This document shows, one piece after another, positions 24,813 through 37,186 of a DNA stretch of 64,000 bases; within the stretch, counting starts at the first letter, position 1; each line of letters starts with the position of its first letter. Source of the DNA: Paracyclopina nana (taxonomy: Eukaryota; Arthropoda; Copepoda; Cyclopoida; Cyclopettidae). The notes beneath the pieces were generated by a model. The model saw nothing but the letters and a program-made list of their open reading frames with translations, had not been told where the DNA came from and did not search any database. The position numbers and the translations under genes are program-made. The DNA lies in NCBI GenBank assembly GCA_019096065.1, contig JAGUCH010000008.1, positions 1,741,001-1,805,000 of the forward strand. Reading direction: 5' to 3'.

Positions 24813-25208
24813 TCAACTTCCATCCGGAGAGATGATGCCAGAGGCTGCCAAAATGATGAGGACAATGGCAATCAGCAAAACAAGGCCCACACAAGTCAAA
24901 TAAGCACAAGCTTTGTAATCCTGGATACATTTTCTTCTTCTGTATTCTTTGATCATGTTCTGCAGCCTCTTGGCCTCACTCTTGGCTGCCTCACAGTCAT
25001 GCTCATCACCACCACCATTGGAGGAAGAGCCACTGGCACAATTTTTGTCTGTTTTGCTAATGTATTTACTGAGGCTGGCCTCAGCTGCAGCTATTTCAGA
25101 TTCCAAGCTGTCTGGCAGGTTAGGTCTACTTGAGTGCAAATTATTGGACTCTCCACCTTTCCTCTCTGACCTCAACCTGGAGGATCCTGCCACATTGGCT
25201 GTGATCAT
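24813..25208 (-). CDS. Probable small single-pass membrane protein, 131 residues, unknown family
   Basis: The frame runs from ATG at 25208 to TGA at 24813, with an in-frame TGA six bases before the ATG. Codon choice resembles the POU exons (AGC/TCC/GCC/GTG-rich) and differs from the surrounding AT-rich DNA. The protein has no N-terminal signal. It shows a Ser/Gly/Asn-rich linker about 59-67, a charged helix-like stretch 72-93 ending YRRRK, and one strong hydrophobic segment about 103-126 near the C-terminus, followed by SPDGS. This layout fits a tail-anchored or type II membrane protein with a cytosolic head. Cysteines at 94, 101 and 106 flank or enter the membrane segment and might be acylated (inference). 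I recognise no family. It may be one exon of a larger transcript, since AG acceptors lie just upstream (CCTAG, TATCAG). It points away from POU gene A. Confidence 0.55.
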   Translation of the reverse strand: MITANVAGSSRLRSERKGGESNNLHSSRPNLPDSLESEIAAAEASLSKYISKTDKNCASGSSSNGGGDEHDCEAAKSEAKRLQNMIKEYRRRKCIQDYKACAYLTCVGLVLLIAIVLIILAASGIISPDGS

Positions 25209-28200
25209 TGTTCAATTCTAGGATTTTCAGCCTGATATATTCAAGCTTCAAGGCTCACTTGCTAACTGAAGAAAGATCTTTGAGGGGGCCTGAAAAAATG
25301 CTCAACTCCAAGTCTGAATAATTGGGAAAGTGTGCTTTTTCACAAACACTTGATATTTGGGTCTGAGGGTAGGGATAACTTTTGACTTTTCGTCAGAAGT
25401 CTAGAGCACTTGTAGTAGCATAGCAGAAGAAGTGAAAGCTTCAGCTGCAAAAGCAAAACTAGGATCAGTGGGCAACTGATTTGGGTTTACTACTGTAATT
25501 TTAAGGCCAACTCTTGATACTTTCACAATGGCCTAATCCATTGTGATGCTTTCAAATGAACTCTGACCTTTCCAGAGTTGCAGCTTTGGCTTTCTAATTA
25601 AAGCGATGAAAGAATTCAAAAAGTACTTTCTTATAGAGTACTTTCAGCATTTGGAAGGCAATTATGAGCCAACTTAGGGAATTAGAGCTTATTTAACTGG
25701 CCCAAGGGAATGTGCTGTGTAGTACTACTATCTTATGCAGTGTACTGAAGTACTACATGCTACTTACAGGTGAAAGCCATCTTTTTAGGGCACAAAATGT
25801 GTGAAAAGACGAGCTTATTATGAGTGTGAGATGTACTTTAAGCCTCAATATTTGATCCAAACAGCAACCCTTGTTACGCAAAATAAAGATGCTCAAGCAT
25901 GAAAAAAGTGAGGAACATCATGCAAAATTGCACAGTAATAAAAGGAAATACTTTGAAACACATCAAAGAGGAAGTAGCAAAAAAGTCTCCACACAGACAA
26001 ACACAATACATGGAATTTGGAACCAATATTAGTCTGCTGGGCAAACAATTCCAACAATCTGTTAGAGCTGGGTAATAATTGGATAGAAATTACTCTTTGA
26101 GAAATGTCCAATATTGGCTGCTACTCTAGTTTTGTAATTCTGCAAGCCTTTCTTCTTCTGTTTAGTCCATTATTGGATTGTTGCTGTTTTGAAAAAGTGC
26201 CCCTCACATCTTTGGGATTTGCTCCCATATTTTTCTTCAAGCAGTTGCATGTGTGCCTCAAATAAGTTGGTCAAAGGGGTGAGCCAGGTTGGAATCACCA
26301 AACTTATCTTAATATCAATGACCTAAAATGATAAGTTTACTTGGAGAAGTTCAATTTCTAATTTTTTTTTTAAATCAATAGACAGCTGATGACGTCATTG
26401 ATATAAGCAATGGCCTAAAGTGAGAGGAAATCATGAAGCTCTTTTTACTCTTGACCTGAATATCATTCAAAGTGAGACCAAAACAAATATATTTGTACTC
26501 AACTTCTATGGCCCGCTTAATGTTGCCATGCCTTTTAACCCTTTGTCGAGCAATGTTGCGAAATATTTGACGTGGCCAGCTTTTTGCTTGATCTTGCACT
26601 TAAGAAATTCCATGTTGTGTGAAAATTGCTACTCCTTGAGCAAAAGATCCAGCTGAGATTATATATTTTTTGCTTTTGCTGATGGCTGACATTGAAAAAG
26701 CCCCAAGGTACACTTGTGCTCTCAACTTCATTAATTATTGTTTTGCTCAGCTCTTTTTCTGTGCCCTCAGCCTAGCTGAGACTTGATCAGAAACATGGTG
26801 TATTGTAAGTCAACTGTGGAAGCAGTTGACACAGAAAAAGTCCTATAAGTAAGTAGTAGTGGTCTTGATTGAATTTCCTGCTTTTAGATTGGCACTTGTT
26901 CTGAGAATAGAAGCTTATACAGCAGCTACTGAGACTGGGCTAGGCAATTACTACACGTGAATTTTTTGCTCCTTTGATATTGGTTTTCATGCCACATAGT
27001 AATGAAGAAGAGAAATCACTCACATTTTTCTGCTCCTCTTTTATAGCTGTTTTTGTGCTATGTAGATGAGATAATGCTAATGGATGCTTGGGAATTGAGA
27101 AAGTTGTTGTATCCTTGAGGCTGATTTGAAATTGAATTCATCATTAATTTAATTTTCCTCCTCATCATCATACCAAACAAATGGCATTCGGTGCTTTTGT
27201 TGCGTAGTAGCTAGTCAGATCTATTCCCAAATTCACCCCACGGGGCATCATTCCTGCTTTGGCCCTCACCACAATATGTGTGCTACATTAGAGTTCTCTT
27301 AGGCAACCGAAATGATCCTGCATCCCCACCGAATATTTGTATAAAACAAAAAACCATCAATTTGGCATTTATGCAAGCAAATTTTCTCATTTTGTGTGAC
27401 ATCATTTGTCTATTTAGCTCAATTTAGTTTTAGGCTTTTGTGCGACATCAATTTTAGAGCAATATTTGGCGTTGCCAATTTTAAGCAGGTTAATCAGTAA
27501 TGATCTACTTGTAGATGCAAATACCGATCACTGCTGAGCAGTTGCTTTTGATTTCGACATGCCTACTTTTGATGAGCTGCTGTTGGTGGGGATGCAATCA
27601 TCACTATATGTATACATATACGTGAGAGTTTTGGCTTTGTACACATCCAGCTAGTGTGCATGATTATGTTAGCATAATGCATTAATAATGCGATACAAGA
27701 GCAAGAAAATACATAATTCCACCATTCGTCATGGTTCACACGTAGAAATCAACAAGAAATAAGGAGATGTACAGAAAAAGTCAAATCTTCACCATCAATT
27801 GGAAATAACATTTTCATGCACGTAAATGAAAGATTCTCAGAGCTGTATCATTGCAGATTTTTCTGCTTGAAATTGGCAACAGCAATTATTTCTTCTCATT
27901 GCTTACCGCTCAAAAGCCTTTAACTAGACAAATCTAATCAGAGCTATGAAGTCGCACTTGATTTGTTTACAAACAAACTATTACGTACCCACGTGGCACA
28001 ACTGCTATGTATGGTATCAGTTGCAGCTGAGAGCATAATAATAAAGCTCGTTGCTTAATTAAGCTGACTGCAACTTGAATGGCTCTCATTAAGATGGATG
28101 CTGGACTAGCATTAATTGGATCTTTACATGCAAGCAGGAGACTTTTTGTCTGGATCTTTCCCCCAGGATTGTGTCTGGATCATGGGCATTTAATCAGATG

Positions 28201-29879
28201 ATCTGCTTCTTTTAATTTCAGGAGGAATTCTGATCCAAGATGGATGAGAGGGCGTCAGTGTATTATCTCCACTCCATCCTTAATTACTAACTGATCTGGT
28301 ATGGCACATCCAACAACACCATTGAAAATTGGCCAAAATATCTTCTTCTCCTCCAAGTTGTGATGGCTTGCAATTATGGCCATAATATAACTGAACACAA
28401 TAGATAAATCTGTGGCAAAATTGGAACGGATGCAAGGTTGTCAAAGGAAAAAAACTAAAGATACTGACTCAAGAAATGAGGTGATCATCTGATATTCCAA
28501 AGTATTGCATTCAACAATTTACTTTTTAAGTAGAAATTTTTGGAAAAAGTTGATCATTCAATGCAAACATCAAGGTAATGAGGCTTTCTTCCACCAAGAT
28601 AAGTTAGTCTCCAAAACTGAAATCAACCTGACAAATCTTATATTAGCTATTTCAAAGATTTTTTATTAAAATATGTTTAAGTTTATGTTTCAGGCTCTCT
28701 ACTGTTGGTATTTGGCTTGAGATTTATGACGATGCAAACACACAAAGTAGCTGAAGATAGTGATGATCACTAATAATGGAAGCATTCGTGCGGATAGAAA
28801 GACTAATCATCAGTCACACCACATCAGCTGAGCAATTTTATGGAGCAAATGCTACATGAAGAAAAAGTCCACTTTTGCCATTATGATGGATGGCAAAAGT
28901 CACTTTGCTTTCAGCCTTTCCGGAAATGAGACGAGATGCTGAGATGCTAAATCTCAGCAAAAAATTCCAGACTAAGCATCACCATGAATCACATATACAA
29001 TCTACCACAACCTTCAGTAAAATGTGGCGCTCATCTGCTTTTTGCTTACTTTTTCATCATTTTTCATTTTGTCCACTTCTTTGAAAATTTTTGTTGGGAA
29101 AGTTTATGCTCCAAAAGAAGTATGCAAATATCAAATTCAGCTTCCAAGACTAAAAAAAATTAAAAGTTTTTCAGGTGAACACCACATTAAGGAAGGAAAG
29201 TCACATCCATTTGTTTTATGTGGGATTCATGGAAAAAATGTGAAAAAATTTTTTTCTCAGTTTTTTCCACCATCATTAATCAAAGTTGCCTTTTTGGTAT
29301 TTAACTAATTTCATCTAAACAATCAATTAAGCATTAATTACTTGCCATCATGACTTTTCACCTTCCTCTCAGCCAAAATGTTGACCTTTTAACAGTGTGA
29401 ATTTTCTCTTTTTTGCTGCTGCTTAGAGAAGTTGACAAGTAGATGATGATAAGTCACAGCAGCATCCATTTTGGCCAAAACAAAAGTATATCAAATGTAA
29501 TGGTTGGTCATGCCAAAAGGGGAGAAACGGGAGATGACTTGTCTCATTTATTTTGTGACAAAAGACTCTCAGCAGTAGTTGTTGTGGATCATATCATCTA
29601 ATCCGTGCTTCTCATCTTTGCACATAATACTCAGCACACTGGCCGAAAAATGTCTTAAAATAAGGATTACAAAAGGAGACAATTGCCATTCAGTCTGTCC
29701 TGTTAAAGTCAACTTTTTTCAGCCCTTTAGAAGTCTTTTATCATGGCTTTTTACTTTGTCTCAGCTTTTGCTATTTTACTTTTAGTAGTCTTCTCAGCGA
29801 TTCATTTTCAACTGAATATTATTCCTTTCAGGCAGGAGTATTTCAGTTTTGATGAAATCTCAGTTTTGCTAAATCTTTC
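25209..29879. other. No supported gene; upstream side of the membrane-protein gene
   Basis: Further 5' exons of the minus-strand gene could lie here but none could be identified. Octamers at 27515 and 29122. Confidence 0.4.
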
Positions 29880-30425
29880 ATTTCATCATATTTGAGGAGA
29901 ATCTCAGCATCTTTTTTGAAAGCATTGGCTCAGCTCTCAGATAAGAATATTCGCTCCCAGCTAAGAATGTCTGATCTCAGGGTCAGTTTTGGTCAACCTC
30001 AAATAAACGCTCAGTTTTTGATGAAACTCTCAGCTTGCTTGCACTCTCGGCTTGAAAGCAGTCTCAGCATATCTGTGAATTGCTTTTTTACTCAGCTCTC
30101 AGCTAAGTCTCAGCTTAGACTCAGCTCTTAGCTTACACTCAGCCCACAGCTTATACTCAGCCCTTAGCTCAGAATCAGTTCTTAGCTTTGACTCAGTTCT
30201 CAGCTTAGACTCAGCTCTCAGCTTAGACTCAGCTCTCAGCTTTGACTCAGCTCTTAGCTTTGACTAAACTCTCAGCTCGCTTTGATTATGCTGTAAGCTA
30301 TTACTCAACTTTCAGCATTATTTCAGTGTTGTCTCTACTTTCTGCTCAGCGCTCAGCATCAGCTCACCTGTTGTTATTGTTAGCTCAGCTTTTCGGCAAA
30401 GACTCAGCACTCAACGTTGACTCAA
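29880..30425. repeat. Degenerate minisatellite, about 18-bp unit
   Basis: Built on GACTCAGCTCTCAGCTTA. It is clearest at 30090-30290 and decays on both sides, with CTCAGCT-type words out to the limits. Open frames through it are an effect of the repeat. Confidence 0.75.
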
Positions 30426-33400
30426 CTCCCTTCTCAACAAATTAGTGGATTTTCCATTTTTTTTTCTCCCTGCGATGTTAATACTGAGCATTTGACAAAT
30501 TCCCAGTGTGCATTTAACGCAAAAAGTAGGGATAAGATATCAAGGATCACCCGGCTGCTGCTGGTTGTTGTAGCAAGTTTTTTGCCCATTTTCATTTCCG
30601 CCGCTTAATCAAGTAAGAGTAAGAGAAATTGTGCCCCAATGGCAGCCCCAAGAGTGTTATACATTCTCCAAGCAAAAAGTAGTTAAGCCAAATAACTAAT
30701 TTTGTCCCCTTTTTCACTTATCATTGCAGGATTCCCATTATTTATCGAGAATTCATTCTGGTCAAAAAGGGGAAGAAGAAATTTTCAGCCTCGAGGCAAT
30801 TGTGGATCATTATTTTACAATTATCACCAAAAATAAAAACAAACATAAATTAAAATCACAGTTTCACAGCCATAGAAATAGCAGATGAAATTATTATTTT
30901 TATATGAAATACAAAAAAAAAATATACTTTTCTTATGGTCACAAAGTGTAATGGTTTCTACATGTTTAATTCAGTTTGTGGCCTGGAGAAATAAACATGA
31001 TGAATTGATATTTTTGATTAAGTTGGGGGGGAACCTTTTTCCAGCATTTTGGGACTAGATTGAACTTTTGGAATGCGTGTGAGATGAACCAATTTGTTAT
31101 TATTGTTCCTATGCAGTTATTAAGTTGTAATTAATTAGGTCCATCCGTCAAAAAGATAGAGACAGCAAACTAAAGACTTTCACGCTCTATGTCATAATCT
31201 TTCTGTTGCGACGCCTACCAAAGCAAATTACTTTTTTAAAAAAATCTTCAACTGCATCGCACTCATGCAGTTCAAATAGTATTAAAGTAAAACAGGAATC
31301 AATTGAAATTCTGCTTTGTTCAGAAGGAAGCAAATGAAAATATCTGTTTTCTTCTTGAATGTGTGCGATGAGTAGATGAACGGTGCATTAATGAAGTTTT
31401 GAAGATGCAGCCATGGTCAATCCAATCACGCCTAAGTAGTTTCGTAATATGCCCAGAAAATCAAAAAAATTGTATTAGGGATGTGATCCCCCTATGGCTT
31501 AGTGACGGGAGATTCCCCACCAGAAATGTAAAAATAATCCACATGAAACGTATTTTACGGATTTTCATTAAAAACAACTTCTGTTCAAAACTCAAGTTTT
31601 CACAAAAAATGACTTGGAAAGTAGTCCATTTTAGAATGGTTTTCCCTCTATCTCTGTGTAGCACTGCTGTTATGTGCATGACTTAAAGCCAATCCAAAGA
31701 TATCGTGAATCGAAAGCCTTGGAGGTAAATTAGATCAGGCAGAATAATCTCTGAAGACCAATTTCCCTAGGGCCATAGGATAAACTACCTACATTCGATT
31801 TACTACTGCTTCAAAATCTTCTTCTTCTTCTTCACCAATAATAATAAATGTGCGTGATTATTATGACTGAAATCAAATCAGCATTTTCGCTTTTGGGGCC
31901 AAATCGTGGAATCTCATTTTCCAATCAAATGCAACTCTCTTCTCTATGAATTTTGGAACAATGGCCAAGAGCCATTGATCAGAAATTCAGTCAATTTCAC
32001 TTTCCTACTTTATGTTTTGGCTAAAAATGGGTCCCATTTCTGGCCACTTTACCCCAGAGTGTGCGCGAGGCAGGAAAAAATCCAGAAATGTGGAAAAAAT
32101 CCACTTCAATTCAGATGAGAATGTGAAGAGTTGGATTAGCGCTAGTCTGGAGTGGTAGACAACATTTTTTAGGGCAAAATCAGCAATTTTTTCCTCCTTT
32201 TTTTATTGAGTAGTTTCACACTTTTTTCAATTAGAAGGCAAAAAATGAGAGATCTGACACCATCACAGTTTTTTTTGGCTGATTGTTATCTAGTGTTTAG
32301 TTGACAAGAGTGCCACCAGGTGGCGCGTCAAAGTGGGCCGCACAGGTGTGACCTCATGCGAGTGGCGCCATCTTGCGACATTTCCATGCAATACTTCAAA
32401 TTGACTCCTCCTTTTTTGTCAACTTTTCAAGCCTTCTTCCACAACAAACAACTACTCAAGAACAAGTTGAAGTGAGGGTATCAAAGTTTAGTGGTTTTCT
32501 AGATCACATTTCTGCCACCATATTGAAAAGCTTTGACAAACAGTCCTAAAAGTGCAAGAAGGGAAACCCTAGAGCTTCCCTCCAAAAAATCTAATTTTTT
32601 TTTCAGTTTCTTCAAGGGAAATTTCTCTGAATTGTCAAGAGAACAATGCTTTTTTCTCCAAAAATATTAGAAAAAAAAGAATATTGTAACCTTTTCTAAT
32701 AGGAAGCTCTAGGAAAGAGAAATTTTGTTAGCACTGTAGTAGTACTCTGCTAAAAGCATTTTTCAATAGGTGAGAGAGAAGCTTGTCACAGCACAATCAC
32801 GTGAAATATGATTTTTTGCTAGCCAAAGATTTTCTTGGTGTAAACCACACTGCATCACTGACAAAAACCAACTGAGCACTGGTGGCCTTGTATGCAAGTG
32901 TATGCATGTATGCATAATGAGAGAGCCAAGGCAGAGTGCAAAGTGCATCCCAAGGGATACAACGGCCTTTCTCATCTGCATACACGCAGAATACTAGAAG
33001 TAGAAACATTATAGCGATACTTGAAAGCATTAGCTAGCAAAGGACTTGAAATCACAAGCTTGATCCAGTCAAACAACAATGTTTCAAACAATTTTCAAGC
33101 TTGAAACAGCAATGATCCAGCAGATTTAAAGAAGTCGTTAAAATAATGATGATTACTATTATTTTGGCATTGAATTCCAATGGTTTTAGCATGCCGATGT
33201 TGATATGACCAAGAGTACTTCCCAACTTTAAAAACGATATGTCGTATTGCAATTTGGTTGAAAGAAGCTTTAAAATGGTGTAAAACCGAGTTGTTTGATG
33301 CTAGAAAGCATTCTGATCCAAGTGCGTGGCTTGGATGTGCTTTTCCCCTCCTCGTCAAAGGAAAGCTCAAGATTATGCAAATGGTTCAAGAGTGAGCCAG

Positions 33401-35834
33401 CCAATGCTCTTTGAATCGCATTTACATGAGCCAATGCAAGCGCTTTGAAATTCAAATCTGGGCGGGACCTTGCGTGGCTTTCTATCTTTTTGCATTTCCA
33501 TATTCAATGGGGTCCATATAAAGTGGGTTGGCTTCCTTTTTTTGACTACACAAAGAGGAAAGCCCTTTTTAGCACCCAGTAAAAGAACCATCTCTTCTTC
33601 TTCTGCTGCTGCTGAGGCATATGGTAAAAGTTGGTTGGTGGCTGGTTTTCAAATAAGGGATAAAGGCAGCTTTCCTTTGTCAGCATTGGAATATTGGGGC
33701 TAGGCATCATCTGAGGCGGCTCAGAGGGGGATGACTTGGACTCACAGGAGGAGATTTTTAAGGCTTACCAGAGGTCAACAGAAATTAAGCCTTCATTTTC
33801 AGATAGGAAAACTTGAACCTCTCAAATTATCAGGAACAACAGGAATAACTGAAGAATATCTAACATAATTAGAAAGGGAAATGTAGAAGAAACCAATTCA
33901 AATTGATGGTAATATTTAAGGTGGTTATTTGCAGAGAACTGAGAATATGTTTATTGTGTTGGTTGGAAAAAGTTCAGTCCATGCCTACAATTATGCAGTC
34001 AACGAGTTGTATAGGAGGACGAACCCTCAACACTAAAGTCAGCCTCTATATTTTTCTCGCAAGAAGCAGAAGTTCCTATATTCAATAAAACGCGCATGGA
34101 GTGCAAAAAGTTTCCCAAAGAGAGGCTTGGCTGATGCTGGGTGTTGTTGCCTGGCAGCTTTCTCACTCAAGCCAGCTTCATATGTACATACATGCATGGT
34201 TATGGCAAAAAATGTGGCGTGTGGGCTTTCTACATATACTACACTACTTCAAGCTAGTTCGAGAGCAAACAGACACACTGCCACCAGCCAGCCTACAAGG
34301 CTTGTCAAAACAGGAGATAAACCTCCTGTAAGTCCAATTCAAAAATGTTTTCCTCTCCACAAATATGATTTCCTATTGTTAGCCTAAAGGTTTTTAAAAG
34401 GACTAATAGTTAGCTATTATGTCTCAATTTAAAAAGTATTGGATAGTTTTTCTAAACTAGTACTTTATCATGTTTCATTTTCATTCTCAGCAATTCAACC
34501 AAATAACTCCATTTAGCTCATTGCTTTTCATACTTAACTGAGTTCTTCGGCTTAAATTGATATAATTTCGGGTCGTCCCATGGGAGAGCTTTACCCCAGT
34601 GTGCATTAGCATATAGTAGAGAAAATGGGGGCGTCTAGGATTGAAGAAGACTGAGGCTTTCTTTCTTTCTTTAGCTCTTTCTTCTTTTGCTTCTTCTGTC
34701 TGGGTAAAAGTTGGTAATTAAGAAGTCACCCCATGCTAGCTTTGGTGAGTGCGCATGCTCAGACCCGTTAACTACAGCCGACACATACAAGTCCATTCTC
34801 ATTCTGGCTTACCATTTTAGCAGGACTCCTGATGCTGCTAATGACTTCAGCCTAAAAAATAGCTGCTGGCTGCTGCTGCTGCTGCTCCAAGCCTGATAAC
34901 AACAAACTTGCTTACCACCACCAAAAGGCTTTCAAAAGAAATATGGCTTTGCTTTATGACTCGAGTACAATTGTCAATATCACTTCATTCAACATTCCAT
35001 GATCATCCATGTTCATTTATTCTATTTCAGTTTTGAGCTCTGAAAATGAGGCTGAGTGATGATTGTATTTAATTCAAATACAACAATTAAGACAAAGTAT
35101 TGTTAATATTATAGCAAGTAGCCTGCTTTCATATTGTTTAACTTTCTATTGCTGTTAGTTTTTCATCCCATGTCCCAGCAGTTTTCAACTGAAGAAGGTA
35201 AGTCCATCATTAGGTTTTAAAGGAAAAACGTTTCCAAAGGAAATATTCAAGAGTAGAGAGAATTAGTTTCAGTTTGGTGAGCACAAGCATCTTATAACAA
35301 ATGTCTTTTCCTCTAGTAATGTGCGTCTTAGGCATTTCAAGCATTTCACAGAGTGGACCAAAACCTGGATTTTCCATCGTTGCACCCATGTTTCACTGCC
35401 CACTTTTCCCACAGTGAATTTTCCAATTATGACTAGTGTGCATGTAGATAAATTGCTTTTACAAGTCTTTTTTGACCCAAACTTTTCCTGATTTGTTCCA
35501 CATATTTGTCATAATATTTGAATCCATTTGTTTTTGCTTTCCAGAAGCAATAAAAAAACTTTTTAAAGATAATCTGATATACCTCATATGTTTTGCACTT
35601 TCTTATTCAATAGTGACTTAAACTAATAATTTCTAACTTCTTTAATAATGAAAAACTGTAAATTCATTCATATATGCTGCAAAATCTTTTTTTATTATTT
35701 CAGATCCCAAACTTAAAAAACTGAAAAAGAAATTCAGTGGAAATAATGCACTACTTCATCCAATGGAAAAATCGAGCATAAAATTAGCATAATTTTCCAA
35801 TTCAAATTGCCGCGAGTGCCGCCCTTATAGCTAC
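30426..35834. other. No supported gene; upstream region of POU gene A
   Basis: Contains the CTCF-like pair at 32.3 kb and an octamer at 33375. Otherwise AT-rich sequence with short chance frames. Confidence 0.45.
32313..32377. promoter_or_regulatory. Pair of CTCF-like motifs (candidate insulator)
   Basis: CCACCAGGTGGCGC at 32313-32326 on plus and CGCAAGATGGCGCC at 32364-32377 on minus both contain the AGRTGGCGC core of the CTCF site. They face each other 37 bp apart in a short GC-rich patch. They lie between the membrane-protein gene and POU gene A. Confidence 0.45.
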
Positions 35835-35842
35835 TTTATAAG
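35835..35842 (+). promoter_or_regulatory. TATA-like element upstream of POU gene A
   Basis: TTTATAAG lies just before the CpG-rich leader. Its position suits a core promoter, but such sequences are common in AT-rich DNA. Confidence 0.25.
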
Positions 35843-35866
35843 CAAGTTGTATCATCAAAAGTTTTG

Positions 35867-36149
35867 AATTGGTGAAACGCGTGGCCATTCCTGGGTGAAA
35901 TTGCGATGGCGCGAAGAGCAGCAAATGAGGCTGCTTTCTCTTACAGCAAGTTAGTCCAAAGATTCCCTTTCGAAGTTTTGAACTCGCGCGAAGCAGCGAC
36001 GAGCTGAGAGCGGGGGAGTGACGACGCTAAGCTCAAAAACCTTTCGGGTCTATTTCCTCTATCCTCATGGTCCTCACCCGCGACATTCGCAAACGACTCA
36101 GCCAACTGAGAACAACGCATGTGCTGAACAACGCCAAAATTGTTACAAG
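35867..36149 (+). other. Candidate noncoding 5' exon of POU gene A in a CpG-rich island
   Basis: This stretch has over 20 CpG dinucleotides, while flanking DNA has few. It ends in a strong donor, ACAAG|GTAAGA. A matching acceptor (ATTGTTAG) precedes 36639, which would give a 489-bp intron and a 58-nt leader before the ATG at 36697. No convincing reading frame is seen on either strand. The transcription start is a guess, placed about 30 bp after the TATA-like sequence. Confidence 0.4.
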
Positions 36150-36624
36150 GTAAGACCCCAAACCCATAAGCATGAGCAGGGAAGATTTCACCCAAATACC
36201 CATAGCAGGGGATTACCTTAAATTGTAATCGGCATTCAAGCTATCCCAATGAGTGCGTTCAAATATAAATGTCGAGTTTTTGCAAAAGTGACTTTAACAG
36301 TTCAAGCATTAAATGCGTTAAGTCACTTTTGATAATGGACTTATACTTAAGGGGCCTTTGAATCATGGTTGCAAAGTTCAGCTCTGTTATTATCTGAACC
36401 TTGAGTTACTTTCAATGACCAGCCATTAGAATATGATAAAATGAAATTTTTGAAATTTACATTAGGAACAGTGATCTTGAATGCAAGATTCAACTTAACG
36501 AAATACCCTTTAATGGGTGATGGTCTGTAATCTTTCGCGCTCTCCAGTCGGGGTTTTCTGTAGCAGACAACAACAAATATCAAAACGACAGGTCTAACTA
36601 GACAAATTGACAAACAAAAGTGAT

Positions 36625-36632
36625 ATTTGCAT
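36625..36632 (-). promoter_or_regulatory. Octamer motif just upstream of the POU gene A start codon
   Basis: ATTTGCAT, the complement of ATGCAAAT, is the site bound by class II POU proteins. It is 65 bp before the start codon and overlaps the proposed acceptor of the leader intron, so it may simply be part of a T-rich splice site. Confidence 0.35.
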
Positions 36633-36696
36633 TGTTAGGCCTTAATTGAGGGCGAGACATTCTGGTATACACTGCGACAAAAACTTGGATTCAAAA

Positions 36697-37186
36697 ATGG
36701 CGGCAGCGAGTGGACTAGACAAGTTCAGGTTCATGGATGAAATCGCCAAGATGGAGTCAGCTGACAACAACGGGCAGGCCGAGGGCAGCAACAGCAACAG
36801 CAGCGGGGCTGACCGGCCCGAAAGAAGAGACGGGTCACCGCCCTGCAGCGGCGCCTCAGCCAACGCATCTGCTGCCGCGTCAGCTGTCGCAGCTTCACGC
36901 CTGCTTAACCTGCAAAGAGACCTGGGAGGCTCAATGGACTTTTTGAGGCAATTAGAGGCCTCAAATCGAGGCCGGGCCGGATTCGACCGGCTGGTCAGCT
37001 TGGCCAGTTTCGGCTGCTTTCCTGGGCTGACCGGCCTGCCGCCGCTCACGCCTTTGACGTCAGCTGTCGCTGCCGTTGCTACGACCGGCAATGACTCGTC
37101 CTTTTTCGACAACAACAAACATCAAAACAAACAATTGGAGGAACCGCAACAAGACAGGTTAACACCTTACGAAAACAGCAATAGGG
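36697..37186 (+). CDS. nub/pdm2: POU gene A coding exon 1
   Basis: Encodes residues 1-163 plus one base of codon 164. It is GC-rich against an AT-rich background and starts [10 protein letters not shown]. Ala/Ser/Asn-rich stretches are followed by a region rich in Leu, Phe and Pro. No known domain is seen. The donor GTGAGT at 37187 leaves phase 1, which matches the acceptors of exon 2 and exon 3, so exon 2 could also be skipped in frame. The 7.7-kb gap to the next exon makes the link an inference. Confidence 0.7.

Noticed and set aside
29892..30131. Repetitive open frames at 29.9-30.4 kb
   Set aside because: Created by the 18-bp repeat, whose period is a multiple of three.
36642..37118. 158-codon minus-strand frame over gene A exon 1
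   Set aside because: Shadow of the GC-rich plus-strand coding exon.
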